A DNA stretch of 64,000 bases from Sphingobacterium phlebotomi (GTDB lineage: Bacteria > Bacteroidota > Bacteroidia > Sphingobacteriales > Sphingobacteriaceae), in assembly GCF_008180195.1 (NCBI RefSeq), contig NZ_VTAV01000008.1, positions 1-64,000 of the forward strand. The letters are read 5' to 3'. The position numbers and the translations under genes were made by a program. The notes under the pieces were generated by a model that was not told where the DNA came from, searched no databases, and was given only the letters and a program-made list of their open reading frames with translations. Below are positions 41,708 to 54,088 of the stretch, one piece after another (the first letter of the stretch is position 1; the number at the start of each line of letters is the position of its first letter).

Positions 41708-43798
41708 TTACTCCGAATCAAACACCACACGGTGTGTTTTCACGACTCCCTTGTAATCAAATTTCACCAACGCTACACCTTGAGCAGATTCTGCTTGGTC
41801 AACACGGATTTGCACATCCGGATTATCCGCCGTTGCCGAGATCTTAGGTGTCTCCGTTGTGCCCGAAGGCAGTTTATAGCTCGTTTCGTATAGATCATAC
41901 CCGACAATACCATTCGCATTCGTTGATCGAACAGGCGCGTCAGACAGGTCGATTTCCCTACCGTTAACCGCAATGCTGACCGTCGGAACGATCGGACGGG
42001 TGATTTCCTTTTTATGGGAACTGAAACCGATACCCGCTAAATCAAAAAGCGCTTCCGATCCATCGCCTTCCACCACCAAAAAGATGGCGTGCTTTTTCTC
42101 TAAATGGTCTACAAACTTGGCAACGTCTATCGTGAATTTTGTCTCCTGCTCTTCAGCTCCAGCAGGAACGGTAATCTCTCCGATCTTTTTCCCTTTCCAA
42201 GTATCGTTATCCCATGGTCCGTCCAGCCAAACATTCACCTTAAACGTTTTCGCTGTTTTGGGTGTAAGAAATACATTGAAGGCCGTTTCATTACCTTTTT
42301 TTGTTCCTTCAAAGGCTTTTAATCCCTTTTTATCCTGATCAAGTCCACCAAAACCAAAATATTTATACCCGATAATATGACCATCTTTTACCTTTGTAAT
42401 CGGCATATGGTTATCCCAGATATCCCAAGAGTCTTGCATCGTGCTTACATCGGAAAGGTAGCAAGCGTAGCCCGCCGAGTAATACTGATAAGGATCCAAG
42501 CCATACACGTGAAAACCTTCTGAGGTCACCTCTGCTCCCGTATATTCCCTTCCCTGGCTATCTTCGGCTGTCCATGTGTTATCCGCAGCATACGGATCGT
42601 ACGCACGAATGCGCACCGTACCCCCTTGGGCTACCGGTTTTTCGTCCCAATCTATGGTTACGGCGGCTACCACCGCTTGGCGTGCAAAACCAAAATTTCG
42701 CGGAGGCCTGTGGTAAAAAGCATACCATTGTCCATTAATTTCTTCGATACTCCCATGCGTGTTGTGTCCGCCATTGGTAGTCACCAAAGCACTACCGTCC
42801 TGATTCAGCACCGGCCCGCGTGAATCAACCAACACACCGCCACTTTTCCATGGCCCCAAAGGAGAGTCACCTACGAGATACCTTAGGGTAGAGTTAGAGC
42901 TACCGATACCATACTCCGGGCCAGAGTATCCGCTATAGACCGAAACGTACTTATTACCAACCTTACGAATCGAAGACGCCTCAAAAAAGTTGAACGAGCC
43001 TAAGTCTTCCTCCGGTAAGATATTCGGATATTCCGTTCCTTCTGGATCACGCAACTGGCCATATCGGGCACTTGCCGGTATAAAATAATTGATAACCTCC
43101 GTGCCCGGTCTAACCGAATACATCGTGTTTTGGTCTAACTGAGCCGCTAAGGACCTTTGGAAACCCCAATAAGCGTATGCTCTAAATCCAATTTCAAAAT
43201 CTGGGTCATTCGGATCCGTAATGTATTCGACGTACACAGCCGGATCAAAACCAATCATACTACCAGACGCCGTACGTCTGCCATCTTCCGTTAAGTTGAC
43301 GGGCGTAAAAGGTCCTTCGGGCCGGCTCCCTTTTGCTACCATAGCTTCGCGGTTCTCTCCTCGGCTGTGTGGATACAAATAATATTCCTTTGTGCCATCC
43401 TTTCGTTTTACCTCTACGAGATCCGGTGCATACATCACATCCCATTGCCCGTCAATTTCATAGGTAAAAATTGCGCCTTCATCTCGCCAGCTGGAGAGGT
43501 CCTCCACAGGTGCCGACCACATTCGAATATCTGGTCCACAGTAACTTGTTAATCTCAAATCGTGCGAGCCAATAATATATGCCCGGTATTTTCCGGGATT
43601 ATCGGGATCTTCAAATACCCGAGGTTCTCCATCCGGTATATGCTCCCAAAGAGGTAAATAAGGATTTCCTGCCGCTTGATGAATAAATTTCTGCTGAGAC
43701 GTTGTTCCTTGCGTGGCATATTCCTGCCCTTGTACCCCCGTTACCGAAAACAACGTCGCAGCAACGACGGATAACACGATTTGCTTTTTCTTAAACAT
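41708..43798 (-). CDS. GH43-like five-bladed propeller glycosidase with C-terminal beta domains
   Basis: 696 residues, signal peptide ending VQG. N-terminal propeller: RVFEDPDNPGKYRAYIIGSHD with the catalytic Asp of the first blade, DVMYAPDLVEV and FNFFEASSIRK supplying the acidic residues of blades two and four, and NTHGSIEEINGQWYAFYHR. After about residue 370 follow a region with carbohydrate-binding-like character (AYACYLSDVSTMQDSWDIWDNHMPIT) and a final Ig-like segment. Probably acts on arabinose or xylose side groups. Confidence 0.82.
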   Translation of the reverse strand: MFKKKQIVLSVVAATLFSVTGVQGQEYATQGTTSQQKFIHQAAGNPYLPLWEHIPDGEPRVFEDPDNPGKYRAYIIGSHDLRLTSYCGPDIRMWSAPVEDLSSWRDEGAIFTYEIDGQWDVMYAPDLVEVKRKDGTKEYYLYPHSRGENREAMVAKGSRPEGPFTPVNLTEDGRRTASGSMIGFDPAVYVEYITDPNDPDFEIGFRAYAYWGFQRSLAAQLDQNTMYSVRPGTEVINYFIPASARYGQLRDPEGTEYPNILPEEDLGSFNFFEASSIRKVGNKYVSVYSGYSGPEYGIGSSNSTLRYLVGDSPLGPWKSGGVLVDSRGPVLNQDGSALVTTNGGHNTHGSIEEINGQWYAFYHRPPRNFGFARQAVVAAVTIDWDEKPVAQGGTVRIRAYDPYAADNTWTAEDSQGREYTGAEVTSEGFHVYGLDPYQYYSAGYACYLSDVSTMQDSWDIWDNHMPITKVKDGHIIGYKYFGFGGLDQDKKGLKAFEGTKKGNETAFNVFLTPKTAKTFKVNVWLDGPWDNDTWKGKKIGEITVPAGAEEQETKFTIDVAKFVDHLEKKHAIFLVVEGDGSEALFDLAGIGFSSHKKEITRPIVPTVSIAVNGREIDLSDAPVRSTNANGIVGYDLYETSYKLPSGTTETPKISATADNPDVQIRVDQAESAQGVALVKFDYKGVVKTHRVVFDSE

Positions 43799-43847
43799 AA
43801 TTTAAAATCTCTTATAAATGTACTTCTATATAAATTCTTTCTATCTT

Positions 43848-45716
43848 CTACCAATCGTCTGTGCGGAATGGAGATACTAACAACCCTTCTTTATTTTCCA
43901 GATTGGCGTCTTCCGGATTATTGCTCCACCCGTACCGGGCGGCTACCGGCTTTTTCACCTGTTCACTATGAACCACAACTGTACGACCTTTGATAACGGC
44001 CTCTGCCCAGACAAATTTTTTATCCTCCCCCGCTATCGCAAAATGCCGCAACGTCCCTCCTCTACTTCGTAATCCTCCACCAATCTCCGTGAAGTACAAC
44101 ACAATCTCGTCGCCTTCTATTTTCATATCCTGATATATAGGTCCCGAGCTAATTAACTTCTCTCCGTAAGATACCTTCCGAGCACCTAAAAATAGTCGAT
44201 GGGCAATATCCTTTTTGTTCAAAGGATGAATGTCATTCCATTCGCCCACATCGTATGCCACCGCTAATGCCGTGTTCGGTACTTCCTGTGTCGCTTTAAG
44301 CTGTGCTTCGCGTATTTCTGCCCAGCCACTTTCCTGCGGTTCGTCGGATTTTTCTAAGTAATTGGGTAGCTGTACAATCAAAAATGGCAATTCAGGAGCT
44401 TGATACAGTTTCCTCCAATTGCGAATCAACGATTCCAGATACGTTTGGTAATATTGTGGGCGACCGGCATTGGTCTCTCCCTGATACCAAATCGCTCCTC
44501 GCACCCGGTAGTTCCGGATAGGGTAAATCATACCGTTGTATAATCCCGATCCAGCCGCTTTCAAATTACGAAGACGGTTTTTATAACGGTTAATTTCGTC
44601 TAGGTCTAACCCAACTTTATACCTCCATGCTCCTGTCAGATCTACTTCCATATCGTCTCCAATAAGCTTATAAGGCTTGTCTTCTACGAAACCGCCATTT
44701 CCATTCTTCGCCGTCAGTTGTACCGTGATGTTATTTTTTCCAGCGCGCAACACACCTGCCGGAATATCGTACTCCCGAGGAGGATACTGGTACGGAGTCG
44801 ACCCCACAAAATGACCATTTACAAAGACCGAATCACTGTCGATCAGCATCCCCAGATGCAGCTTCGCATGTCGCCCATCCATGGAAGGCGGGATCTCAAA
44901 ATCCCGACGGTAATATACGACACCTTTGGTGTCTAATCCTTGTGTACGCCAAAGCCCGGGTACAGTCGTCGTTTGCCAGTCCGTATCTTTCCAATCGGGC
45001 GTATTCCATTTTCCCGCTCCCCAATCGGTTCCTACGATCTTTAAACTATCGATAGCCGCTTGATCAATCAACAAATCCGGAAATTCCTTTAGATGCTCCT
45101 GGCTAATCCAGCTTTCGATAGCGGAGCCCCCCAAACTAGAAACCAGCATCCCCACAGGTACATTCGTATGACGATACGCCTCCTGCGCATAAAAATAAGC
45201 TAAAGCGGTCCAGTTCATCACTTCCGATGCTACGGCTGAATGCCACTTTCCGCCCCTAGGAATGTCTTCCTGTACCGATTCGGCCGTGTTTTGGGTCGGC
45301 ACTTTAAAATGGCGGATCATGTGATTATTGGATACGTCTATCTCCGGGTAGCGGTCGGTCAGGCGCGCAATCGGCGTTTCCATATTGGATTGCCCGGAGG
45401 CCAGCCACACATCGCCAATCAGGATATCGCGGATCACGATTTCGTTGACCTCCATGATGTATGGCCCTCCTGCCGCTTGCGGTGGCAACTGCACTGCCCA
45501 TTTACCATCTAGGCCAGCCTCGGTATAATAATGCTTCCCCAGAAAGCGGACGGTTACTTTTTCGCCTACATCGCCCCACCCCCAGATGTCGAGGATAATA
45601 TTGCGTTGCAAAACCATCTTGTCGCTGATGAGCTCGGGTAAACGTATCTTGGCGAATGCGCCTGATCCTCCAAAAAAACATAAAAAAAAGGTCAGTTGAA
45701 AAAACAGCTTAGCCAT
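43848..45716 (-). CDS. SGNH acetylesterase (sialate O-acetylesterase-like)
   Basis: 622 residues from MAKLFFQLT; longer starts up to 45749 are possible. Signal peptide ends GAFA. The catalytic Ser is in [10 protein letters not shown] and the Asp/His pair in [10 protein letters not shown] jelly-roll domain is inserted in the middle (about 250-350: [28 protein letters not shown]), the layout of the sialate-esterase-like polysaccharide esterases. In this locus it probably removes acetyl groups from xylan. It overlaps the upstream GH43 gene by 8 bases. Confidence 0.9.
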   Translation of the reverse strand: MAKLFFQLTFFLCFFGGSGAFAKIRLPELISDKMVLQRNIILDIWGWGDVGEKVTVRFLGKHYYTEAGLDGKWAVQLPPQAAGGPYIMEVNEIVIRDILIGDVWLASGQSNMETPIARLTDRYPEIDVSNNHMIRHFKVPTQNTAESVQEDIPRGGKWHSAVASEVMNWTALAYFYAQEAYRHTNVPVGMLVSSLGGSAIESWISQEHLKEFPDLLIDQAAIDSLKIVGTDWGAGKWNTPDWKDTDWQTTTVPGLWRTQGLDTKGVVYYRRDFEIPPSMDGRHAKLHLGMLIDSDSVFVNGHFVGSTPYQYPPREYDIPAGVLRAGKNNITVQLTAKNGNGGFVEDKPYKLIGDDMEVDLTGAWRYKVGLDLDEINRYKNRLRNLKAAGSGLYNGMIYPIRNYRVRGAIWYQGETNAGRPQYYQTYLESLIRNWRKLYQAPELPFLIVQLPNYLEKSDEPQESGWAEIREAQLKATQEVPNTALAVAYDVGEWNDIHPLNKKDIAHRLFLGARKVSYGEKLISSGPIYQDMKIEGDEIVLYFTEIGGGLRSRGGTLRHFAIAGEDKKFVWAEAVIKGRTVVVHSEQVKKPVAARYGWSNNPEDANLENKEGLLVSPFRTDDW

Positions 45717-47088
45717 TCTGATTTTCTTTAGAAAACATCCAATAATCAAAATACATGATCACTCCTGGTTTATCCTTCGCTTTGAAAACAAAGTATACGT
45801 CGTGCTTCCCCGAAACCTTAGGAATATCACGTGATACCAACGTCCATCTATTATCTCCTCCCGTTCGTGGCACATCTATAGTTGCCAATAACCGCCCATC
45901 TATTCCGTCCAGACGTACTTCCATGGCGACATCCGTATTATGAGTCGTGCCAACTCGAGCCGTAAATTTAGAAGCTCCCGCCGCGAAATCTACTTCTTTT
46001 ACGCTCGTGTACGCACCGTCTTGCATCGCCTGTACAAACACGCCAACTTCCGCATTTTGCTTTCCTTTGACGTGTTCAGACCAAGCGATCGTCTCTGCTT
46101 CCACCTTCTGGTACGGATTCAACGGTTTCAGCTGTTCGGTAATCCCCTGCGTCATTTTTAAGGGTTTGATCCCACCCTGTTCGGTAAATTCTACTTCTTC
46201 CACCGCGACAGAACGTGTAAAACCGCTGCCACCCGGTAGTGCACCATTGTGATAAAATAGATACGTCTTCGCTTTAAAATCGACAATTCCTGGATGGTTC
46301 GTAAAGCTGCGTCCTTCCGTTGGCATTAACGTTCCGCCATACTTCCACGGACCGACCGGCGATTCACTGGTCGAATAACCGAGGTGTTCTGGTATAGGCC
46401 CACCGCCCCATAATAGATAATATAACCCTTCTCTTTTATATAACCATGGGGCTTCCTCATATAACGTCGGCCTCTTTTCCACGTTTCCTTCTCGCGCACC
46501 GAACGCCTCCGAAGCCATGGGAATCTCTGTAATTTTACCGCTCAGCGAAATCATATCTTCGTTCAGCTTCACATGATACAGAAAAGGATTTCCCCAATAC
46601 AGGTGAGCCTGTCCGTCATCGTCTATAAACACGGTCGGATCAATGTCTCCTTCCTTCGTCTGCACCAACGGATGCCCCAGCGGATCATAAAACGGCCCAA
46701 AAGGACTGTCTGCGACCGCTACGCCGATCGCCGGTCGATTGTTGATGGCAGAGGTTATCGGCGCATATAGATAGAACTTACCGTCCCGCTCAATCACCTG
46801 AATGGCCCAGGCATCTCCTTTTGCCCAATGGAATGTTTTGTATGAAGCGACAGCACCATGATCCGTCCAATTGATCATATCCTCCGTCGTATAGAGCTTC
46901 CAATCGTCCATGACAAACCAAGTCGAATTATCTTCGTCATGGCTGGTATACAGATACATCCTGTCGTTGTAAACCATAGGTGCCGGATCGGCCGTGTACA
47001 TGGTTTGTACAATCGGGTTTTGTGCTAAAGATAATGCTGGTCCAAATAAAGCAGCCGATAGTCCAAAAACAATGTTACCTAACTTCAT
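45709..47088 (-). CDS. GH43 glycosidase with C-terminal CBM6-type module
   Basis: 459 residues, signal peptide [23 protein letters not shown]. Five-bladed propeller with [24 protein letters not shown] (catalytic base Asp), [33 protein letters not shown] and [19 protein letters not shown] (acid Glu). Residues about 330-459 form a carbohydrate-binding beta-sandwich (VEAETIAWS...[12 protein letters not shown]...[22 protein letters not shown]). Likely an arabinofuranosidase or xylosidase on arabinoxylan. Confidence 0.92.
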   Translation of the reverse strand: MKLGNIVFGLSAALFGPALSLAQNPIVQTMYTADPAPMVYNDRMYLYTSHDEDNSTWFVMDDWKLYTTEDMINWTDHGAVASYKTFHWAKGDAWAIQVIERDGKFYLYAPITSAINNRPAIGVAVADSPFGPFYDPLGHPLVQTKEGDIDPTVFIDDDGQAHLYWGNPFLYHVKLNEDMISLSGKITEIPMASEAFGAREGNVEKRPTLYEEAPWLYKREGLYYLLWGGGPIPEHLGYSTSESPVGPWKYGGTLMPTEGRSFTNHPGIVDFKAKTYLFYHNGALPGGSGFTRSVAVEEVEFTEQGGIKPLKMTQGITEQLKPLNPYQKVEAETIAWSEHVKGKQNAEVGVFVQAMQDGAYTSVKEVDFAAGASKFTARVGTTHNTDVAMEVRLDGIDGRLLATIDVPRTGGDNRWTLVSRDIPKVSGKHDVYFVFKAKDKPGVIMYFDYWMFSKENQNG

Positions 47089-47121
47089 ATCCTATTTATT
47101 TTTATACTTTGGTTTTGATCC

Positions 47122-48690
47122 TTATTCCTTGATTTCGAAATAATCAAAATCAACGTATCCTCCTGCGGCTTTTGTTGCATAATTAAATAATCCAAAACGA
47201 TAGCCCATGAAGTGGGGGATGGTATACGCCATCTTTAACTCTGTTCCGATAGGTTCCCATTTTTTTCCATCAAGGCTGTAAAAGAAATTTGCGACATCTT
47301 TTTTATTCGTGAAATCGCATTCAGCTTTTAGGTGTACCACCTTTTGGGTTACAGGGATGTTTGCAACTTCTTCGGGTATTCCCGTTGTCGCATTGATCAT
47401 GACGATAGATTTCTTACTTCCGATCATGCTGACGCCGACCAATCCGTAGTTTTTTTGCAAAAGTGATAATCCGGCGAAATCGCCATCTTTCATGTGGGAA
47501 ACATCTAAGGCTGTAGAACCTGTACAAGTGGGGCCTATCGTACGTTGTGTTAAGGTATTCCTTGCCTGCAAGAAGTCTTCATCTATGCGATCCGTTTTCA
47601 ATCGTAGATAGCCTTTACGCTCGCTCACCGACCAAAGATGATCTGCTGGGTTGTGATTCCATTGCCACACCAGTGGCAAAGCAGGTTCGCCTTTTTTTCG
47701 ACTGAAATCGTCCGAATCGACAATGCCCGGTATTAGACCTGTACTAGCCGGAAGGTCCAAGTCCATGGGAACTTTACCATCTATACCCAAAACAGGCCAA
47801 CCATCTTCCCAGGTAACCGGCACCATAAATGGTATACGGCCTACTGCACCGTAATCTTGAAATAAGTACGCATACCAATCGCCGTTAGGCATATCAATAA
47901 GGCCGCCCTGTGCTACGCCCTTATCCTGTAGAACTACACGGCCTTCATAAGGACCTTCCAATTTGTCCGCTTTATGTACGATCACCGTACGCATTCCACC
48001 CGGAGGCCAAGAAATATTGAACAAATAGTATTTTCCGTTCACTTTAAATAGTTGCGATCCCTCCGCCGGCAGACCACCTTTTGTACCTGCCGGGGTACTC
48101 GGCAAGGTTGCATTTTCGATCAGCACACGTTGTGTTTCGGGCTTAATACCTGAAAAGTCGGCCTTTAGTTCGACCATATTTAACTTGCCCCCTCCCCATA
48201 TCATATAAATTTTGTCGCCTTCGAAGAACAAGGTATGATCGTGCATCATGGGCTCGAACGCTTTAACCTCCCATGGGCCGTTCTCTATATCTTTCGTTAC
48301 ATAGACATAGGTTTTACCGGTTGTTTGTGCGAAGGTACTGACGTAATAAGTACCGTTATGATGTCGGATACTACTCGCCCATGTCCCACGCCCATAGGTA
48401 CTTTTGCCATTATCTAGGTTCAACTCGTCCATATCCGCCAACGAATCGTGGCCGTATCCAATCATCTCCCAGTTGACTAGATCTTTGGACTTCATCAATG
48501 GCACTCCCGGATTCATATGCATCGTGGTACTGCTCATATAGTAGGTATCCCCTACCCGAATTATCGACATATCGGGCACGTCCGCAAATATGATAGGGTT
48601 CTGGGCCTTTTGTGCATAGGAAACACTTGCTAGGGATAGTATCCCTGTACATGCAAGCATTTTCATCTTATTAGCGAATTTATTCATCAT
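47122..48690 (-). CDS. GH43 beta-xylosidase/arabinofuranosidase with C-terminal jelly roll
   Basis: 522 residues with signal peptide (ILSLASVSYAQ). Propeller with NPIIFADVPDMSIIRVGDTYYMSSTTMHMNPGVPL (catalytic base Asp of blade one), GTWASSIRHHNGTYYVSTF, HDHTLFFEGDKIYMIWG and LPAEGSQLFKVNGKYYLFNISW (acid Glu). A C-terminal beta-sandwich at about 330-522 (WQWNHNPADHLWSV, DFAGLSLLQKNYGLVGV) is typical of the xylosidase subfamilies. The start overlaps the GH95 stop in an ATGA arrangement. Confidence 0.93.
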   Translation of the reverse strand: MMNKFANKMKMLACTGILSLASVSYAQKAQNPIIFADVPDMSIIRVGDTYYMSSTTMHMNPGVPLMKSKDLVNWEMIGYGHDSLADMDELNLDNGKSTYGRGTWASSIRHHNGTYYVSTFAQTTGKTYVYVTKDIENGPWEVKAFEPMMHDHTLFFEGDKIYMIWGGGKLNMVELKADFSGIKPETQRVLIENATLPSTPAGTKGGLPAEGSQLFKVNGKYYLFNISWPPGGMRTVIVHKADKLEGPYEGRVVLQDKGVAQGGLIDMPNGDWYAYLFQDYGAVGRIPFMVPVTWEDGWPVLGIDGKVPMDLDLPASTGLIPGIVDSDDFSRKKGEPALPLVWQWNHNPADHLWSVSERKGYLRLKTDRIDEDFLQARNTLTQRTIGPTCTGSTALDVSHMKDGDFAGLSLLQKNYGLVGVSMIGSKKSIVMINATTGIPEEVANIPVTQKVVHLKAECDFTNKKDVANFFYSLDGKKWEPIGTELKMAYTIPHFMGYRFGLFNYATKAAGGYVDFDYFEIKE

Positions 48691-51170
48691 TTTCCTTTTC
48701 TTTTAAATACATATTTGCTGCCTGCGGTGGTCGACAGGTCATATTCGTAAACATTCTTCAAATGGTTGCCTTTCAAATGAGCTTCTTTTGATACAAGCCC
48801 TGTTGTACCATCAATAGGATGAAGCAGTTTATTTGAACTTTTTCCAACTGCTTCTTTCAATCCTTTACCTGTTAATGGAACGTAGGAACGTAATCTTACA
48901 TCTCCACCGATCGTAGAAGAAATAGTCACTTTCTGTACTTCTGCATCGGCCCAGACCATATCAATTTCAAAACCGCCGCGCGCCTTGATGCCTTTCACTG
49001 TGCCTGTTGACCATACATCCGGAATCGCCGGTAATAAATGTACCGCGCCATCGTGACTCTGGATCAGCATCTCTGCCACGCCCGCCGTCAAACCAAAATT
49101 ACCATCAATCTGAAAAGGCGGATGTGCCGTAAATAAGTTTGGGTACGTTCGTCCGTCTTTATTTTTACCATGTGCCAAAGTCAGCATATTACTGATAATT
49201 TTATACGCGTGGTTACCATCCAGCAAACGCGCCCAGAGGTTAACCTTCCATCCGATCGACCAGCCCGTTGCTAAATCCCCTCGGTAGTTCAGCGAGTTGC
49301 GAGCCGCTTCAAACAATTCGGGCGTCCGATACGGAGATATCTGGTTACTCGGATAGAGACCATACAAATGCGAAACATGACGGTGTTCACTTTTTGGATC
49401 ATCTTTGTCTTCTAGCCATTCTTGCAACTGCGTGTATTTCCCCACTTGCATCGGTGGAATACGTTTGGCAGCAGCCGCCAGTGCAGCACGGTATGTTTCG
49501 TCTTCTTCCAATATTTCATTCGCCAATGCGGTACGGGTCAGCATGTCGAAAGCCAATTGATTATCCATCGTTACTCCTGCTGACATCGGGCCATGTTCTG
49601 GCGAAACAGACGGAGACAACACCAACCAGCCTTTTTCAGCGTATTTTGGATGTTCAATTAGGGTAGCCAACAAAAAGTCCGAAGCACCTTTCATAATCGG
49701 ATATATCTCACGCAAAAAAACCGTATCGCCCGTGTATAGGTAATGCTCCCAGAGGTGTTGTGTGAGCCACGTCCCACCAGTAGGCCACATCCCTGCTGCT
49801 GCAAAATCAATCGGACTGGTTACACGCCAAATATCGGTATTGTGGTGTGCTACCCACCCTTGTGCTCCATAAAGCTTTTCTGCTGTTCCTTGACCACGCT
49901 CACTCAGTTCTTTAATCATCTGGAATAAAGGCTGATGGGTTTCCGAAAGATTGGTTACCTCGGCTGGCCAATAATTCATTTCGGTGTTAATATTGATCGT
50001 ATACTTGCTATCCCATGCCGGATGCAGCGAGTTATTCCAGATACCCTGTAAATTAGCCGGTTGCCCACCCGGTTGGGAGGAGCAGATTAACAAATAGCGA
50101 CCAAATTGAGCCAATAGGGTTACTAAAGAGGGATCTTTTGTCGTTTTGAAATTAGCGATATGCTCGGTCGTGGTCCCTGGAGGCACTCCTGTCTTTCCGA
50201 GATCCAACGAAAAGCGACCAAATTGCTTATAATAAAGCCTACTATGTTCCTTTTTTGCTGTTTTAAAACTTCTTTTTTCTGCCAAATCAAGCTTGCCCGA
50301 AGCGCGGGAAACTCGAGTGTCATCCAGCGTTTTATAGTCTACAAAATTAGTCCCGATAGCCATATAAACAACCACAGAAGTGGCATCGGACACCTTTAAT
50401 GCCTGATCTGTTAATGTTACTTTCCCATCTTTATTTTTGACAGTAGTGTAGGTCCGATATACGACTTTACCATCAATACCTTCGTGTGCCGTCCCTCGTC
50501 CTTCCAAGACCAAACGGCTGCCTTCTTTAAAAATTCGATGTTCGGAAGGGTTGTTATAGGCTACGGTAAAATTTAACGCTCCCTTTTTACTGGCGGTCAG
50601 TTGCATGGCAATGACATCATCCGCAAAAGAGGAAAAAACTTCACGGGTATAGGTCACACCATCTACGGTATATTTAGTGGTCACTACCGCTTTTTCTAAA
50701 TCTAGCTCGCGTGTATATTGCGTATACGTCTCATGTCCGGGAAAATCCAGGATAACACTTCCGGCCGTCTGAAACGCCATGCCGTGCGTCTTGGTGAAAA
50801 AGGTTTCGTTAATCAGTTTGTCCGCTTCTCCGGTTTTTCCGTCAAAGATCAACTGTTGGATTTGGGGCAATGCCGCTCCTCCTTTTTCGTTGTCGTTACG
50901 ATACGGCTCGCCTCCCCAGATCGTCTCCTCATTAAGCTGCAACTCTTCACGTTGCGGTATTCCGTATACCATCGCACCCAAACGTCCATTGCCTATGGGT
51001 AACGCCTCTTCCCAAACATTCGCATCTGCGGGTTTGTCGTACCACAGTTTTAATGCTGTTTGTTTTTGCGCATAGGCCATTGCATGGATCAAGAACGCAA
51101 CGGTTAACAACAGTGTTTTTAAGGTGTTTTTCCGAACAGATAAACGCGACATATACTCAGGTTCTAGCAT
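48687..51170 (-). CDS. GH95 alpha-L-fucosidase/alpha-L-galactosidase
   Basis: About 827 residues, signal peptide ending MAYAQ (an internal start at 51152 is also possible). Beta-sandwich N-domain from WYDKPADANVWEEALPIGNGRLGAMVYG, then an (alpha/alpha)6 barrel with INTEMNYWPAE, HHNTDIWR, SPSVSPEHGP (general acid Glu) and FQIDGNFGLTAG (Asp that activates the paired Asn). GH95 enzymes remove terminal alpha-L-fucose or alpha-L-galactose by inversion. In a xylan locus the L-galactose caps of cereal glucuronoarabinoxylan, or fucose of xyloglucan, are the likely targets. Confidence 0.94.
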   Translation of the reverse strand: MLEPEYMSRLSVRKNTLKTLLLTVAFLIHAMAYAQKQTALKLWYDKPADANVWEEALPIGNGRLGAMVYGIPQREELQLNEETIWGGEPYRNDNEKGGAALPQIQQLIFDGKTGEADKLINETFFTKTHGMAFQTAGSVILDFPGHETYTQYTRELDLEKAVVTTKYTVDGVTYTREVFSSFADDVIAMQLTASKKGALNFTVAYNNPSEHRIFKEGSRLVLEGRGTAHEGIDGKVVYRTYTTVKNKDGKVTLTDQALKVSDATSVVVYMAIGTNFVDYKTLDDTRVSRASGKLDLAEKRSFKTAKKEHSRLYYKQFGRFSLDLGKTGVPPGTTTEHIANFKTTKDPSLVTLLAQFGRYLLICSSQPGGQPANLQGIWNNSLHPAWDSKYTININTEMNYWPAEVTNLSETHQPLFQMIKELSERGQGTAEKLYGAQGWVAHHNTDIWRVTSPIDFAAAGMWPTGGTWLTQHLWEHYLYTGDTVFLREIYPIMKGASDFLLATLIEHPKYAEKGWLVLSPSVSPEHGPMSAGVTMDNQLAFDMLTRTALANEILEEDETYRAALAAAAKRIPPMQVGKYTQLQEWLEDKDDPKSEHRHVSHLYGLYPSNQISPYRTPELFEAARNSLNYRGDLATGWSIGWKVNLWARLLDGNHAYKIISNMLTLAHGKNKDGRTYPNLFTAHPPFQIDGNFGLTAGVAEMLIQSHDGAVHLLPAIPDVWSTGTVKGIKARGGFEIDMVWADAEVQKVTISSTIGGDVRLRSYVPLTGKGLKEAVGKSSNKLLHPIDGTTGLVSKEAHLKGNHLKNVYEYDLSTTAGSKYVFKRKGK

Positions 51171-51172
51171 CA

Positions 51173-53095
<1,923 letters not shown>

Positions 53096-53103
53096 TTAGG
53101 AAT

Positions 53104-53119
53104 TAGACCGCACGGTCTA
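53104..53119. promoter_or_regulatory. 16-bp palindrome TAGACCG-CA-CGGTCTA
   Basis: Perfect 7-bp arms with 2-bp centre, directly after the transketolase C-subunit stop and 24 bases before the esterase start. It could be an operator for an internal promoter or a short mRNA hairpin. Confidence 0.4.
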
Positions 53120-54079
53120 TTATAATTCCTTCCGAGCCAACACTTTTTGTACCGCGATAACAATCGCCTCGGCATTCAACCCATATTTTTCCATCAACTG
53201 CGCAGGCGTTCCAGATTCGCCAAAACTATCATCCACCGCCACATATTCTTGCGGGGTCGGCAATTTCCTGACCAATAACTGAGCAACACTGTCCCCTAAC
53301 CCACCTAACCGGTTGTGTTCTTCGGCCGTCACCACGCATCCCGTTTTCTGAATCGAATTCAAAACAGCTTCTTCATCCAGAGGCTTAATCGTGTGGATAT
53401 TGATGATTTCGGCATCAATTCCTAGACGCTCCAACAGTTCCCCTGCTTTGATTGCCTCCCAAACCAAATGTCCCGTCGCTATAATTGTGACATCACGACC
53501 TTCATTTAACATCACCGCCTTACCGATTTCAAAGGTCTGATCCGCCTGTGTAAAGTTAGGCACAACAGGTCTTCCAAAACGTAGATAAGCTGGACCCTCA
53601 TGATTGACCAATGCTAAAGTTGCTGCCTTTGTTTGGTTAAAATCACAGGGGTTAATGACCGTCATTCCTGGCAACATCTTCATCAATCCGATGTCTTCGA
53701 GGATTTGGTGCGTAGCACCGTCTTCACCTAATGTCAATCCGGCATGCGACGCACAGATCTTCACGTTCTTATTAGAGTATGCGATGGATTGGCGAATCTG
53801 GTCGTAAACACGACCGGTAGAAAAATTGGCAAAAGTTCCCGTGAACGGTATTTTACCTCCGATGGTCAGGCCAGCTGCTATTCCCATCATATTAGCTTCC
53901 GCAATTCCAATCTGAAAGAAACGCGCCGGAAACTCGTTAATAAAATCGTTCATTTTCAACGAGCCGATCAGGTCGGCACAAAGGGCCACTACGTTCTCAT
54001 CCTGCCTCCCGGCTTCTAATAGACCTGCGCCGAAACCAGAACGCGTATCTTTTGATTCTGTATATGTGTATTTTTTCAT
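53120..54079 (-). CDS. transketolase, C-terminal subunit
   Basis: 319 residues from the ATG at 54079 (MKKYTYTESKDTRSGFG). Pyrimidine-binding and C-terminal domains of a split transketolase: FFQIGIAEANMMGIAAGL, LTLGEDGATHQILEDIGLMKMLPGM, EEHNRLGGLGDSVAQLL. Works with the N-subunit encoded just upstream in the pentose phosphate pathway, passing two-carbon units between xylulose 5-phosphate and acceptor sugars. Its presence in a glycan locus indicates that pentoses are the product. Confidence 0.95.
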   Translation of the reverse strand: MKKYTYTESKDTRSGFGAGLLEAGRQDENVVALCADLIGSLKMNDFINEFPARFFQIGIAEANMMGIAAGLTIGGKIPFTGTFANFSTGRVYDQIRQSIAYSNKNVKICASHAGLTLGEDGATHQILEDIGLMKMLPGMTVINPCDFNQTKAATLALVNHEGPAYLRFGRPVVPNFTQADQTFEIGKAVMLNEGRDVTIIATGHLVWEAIKAGELLERLGIDAEIINIHTIKPLDEEAVLNSIQKTGCVVTAEEHNRLGGLGDSVAQLLVRKLPTPQEYVAVDDSFGESGTPAQLMEKYGLNAEAIVIAVQKVLARKEL

Positions 54080-54088
54080 TATATGCAA

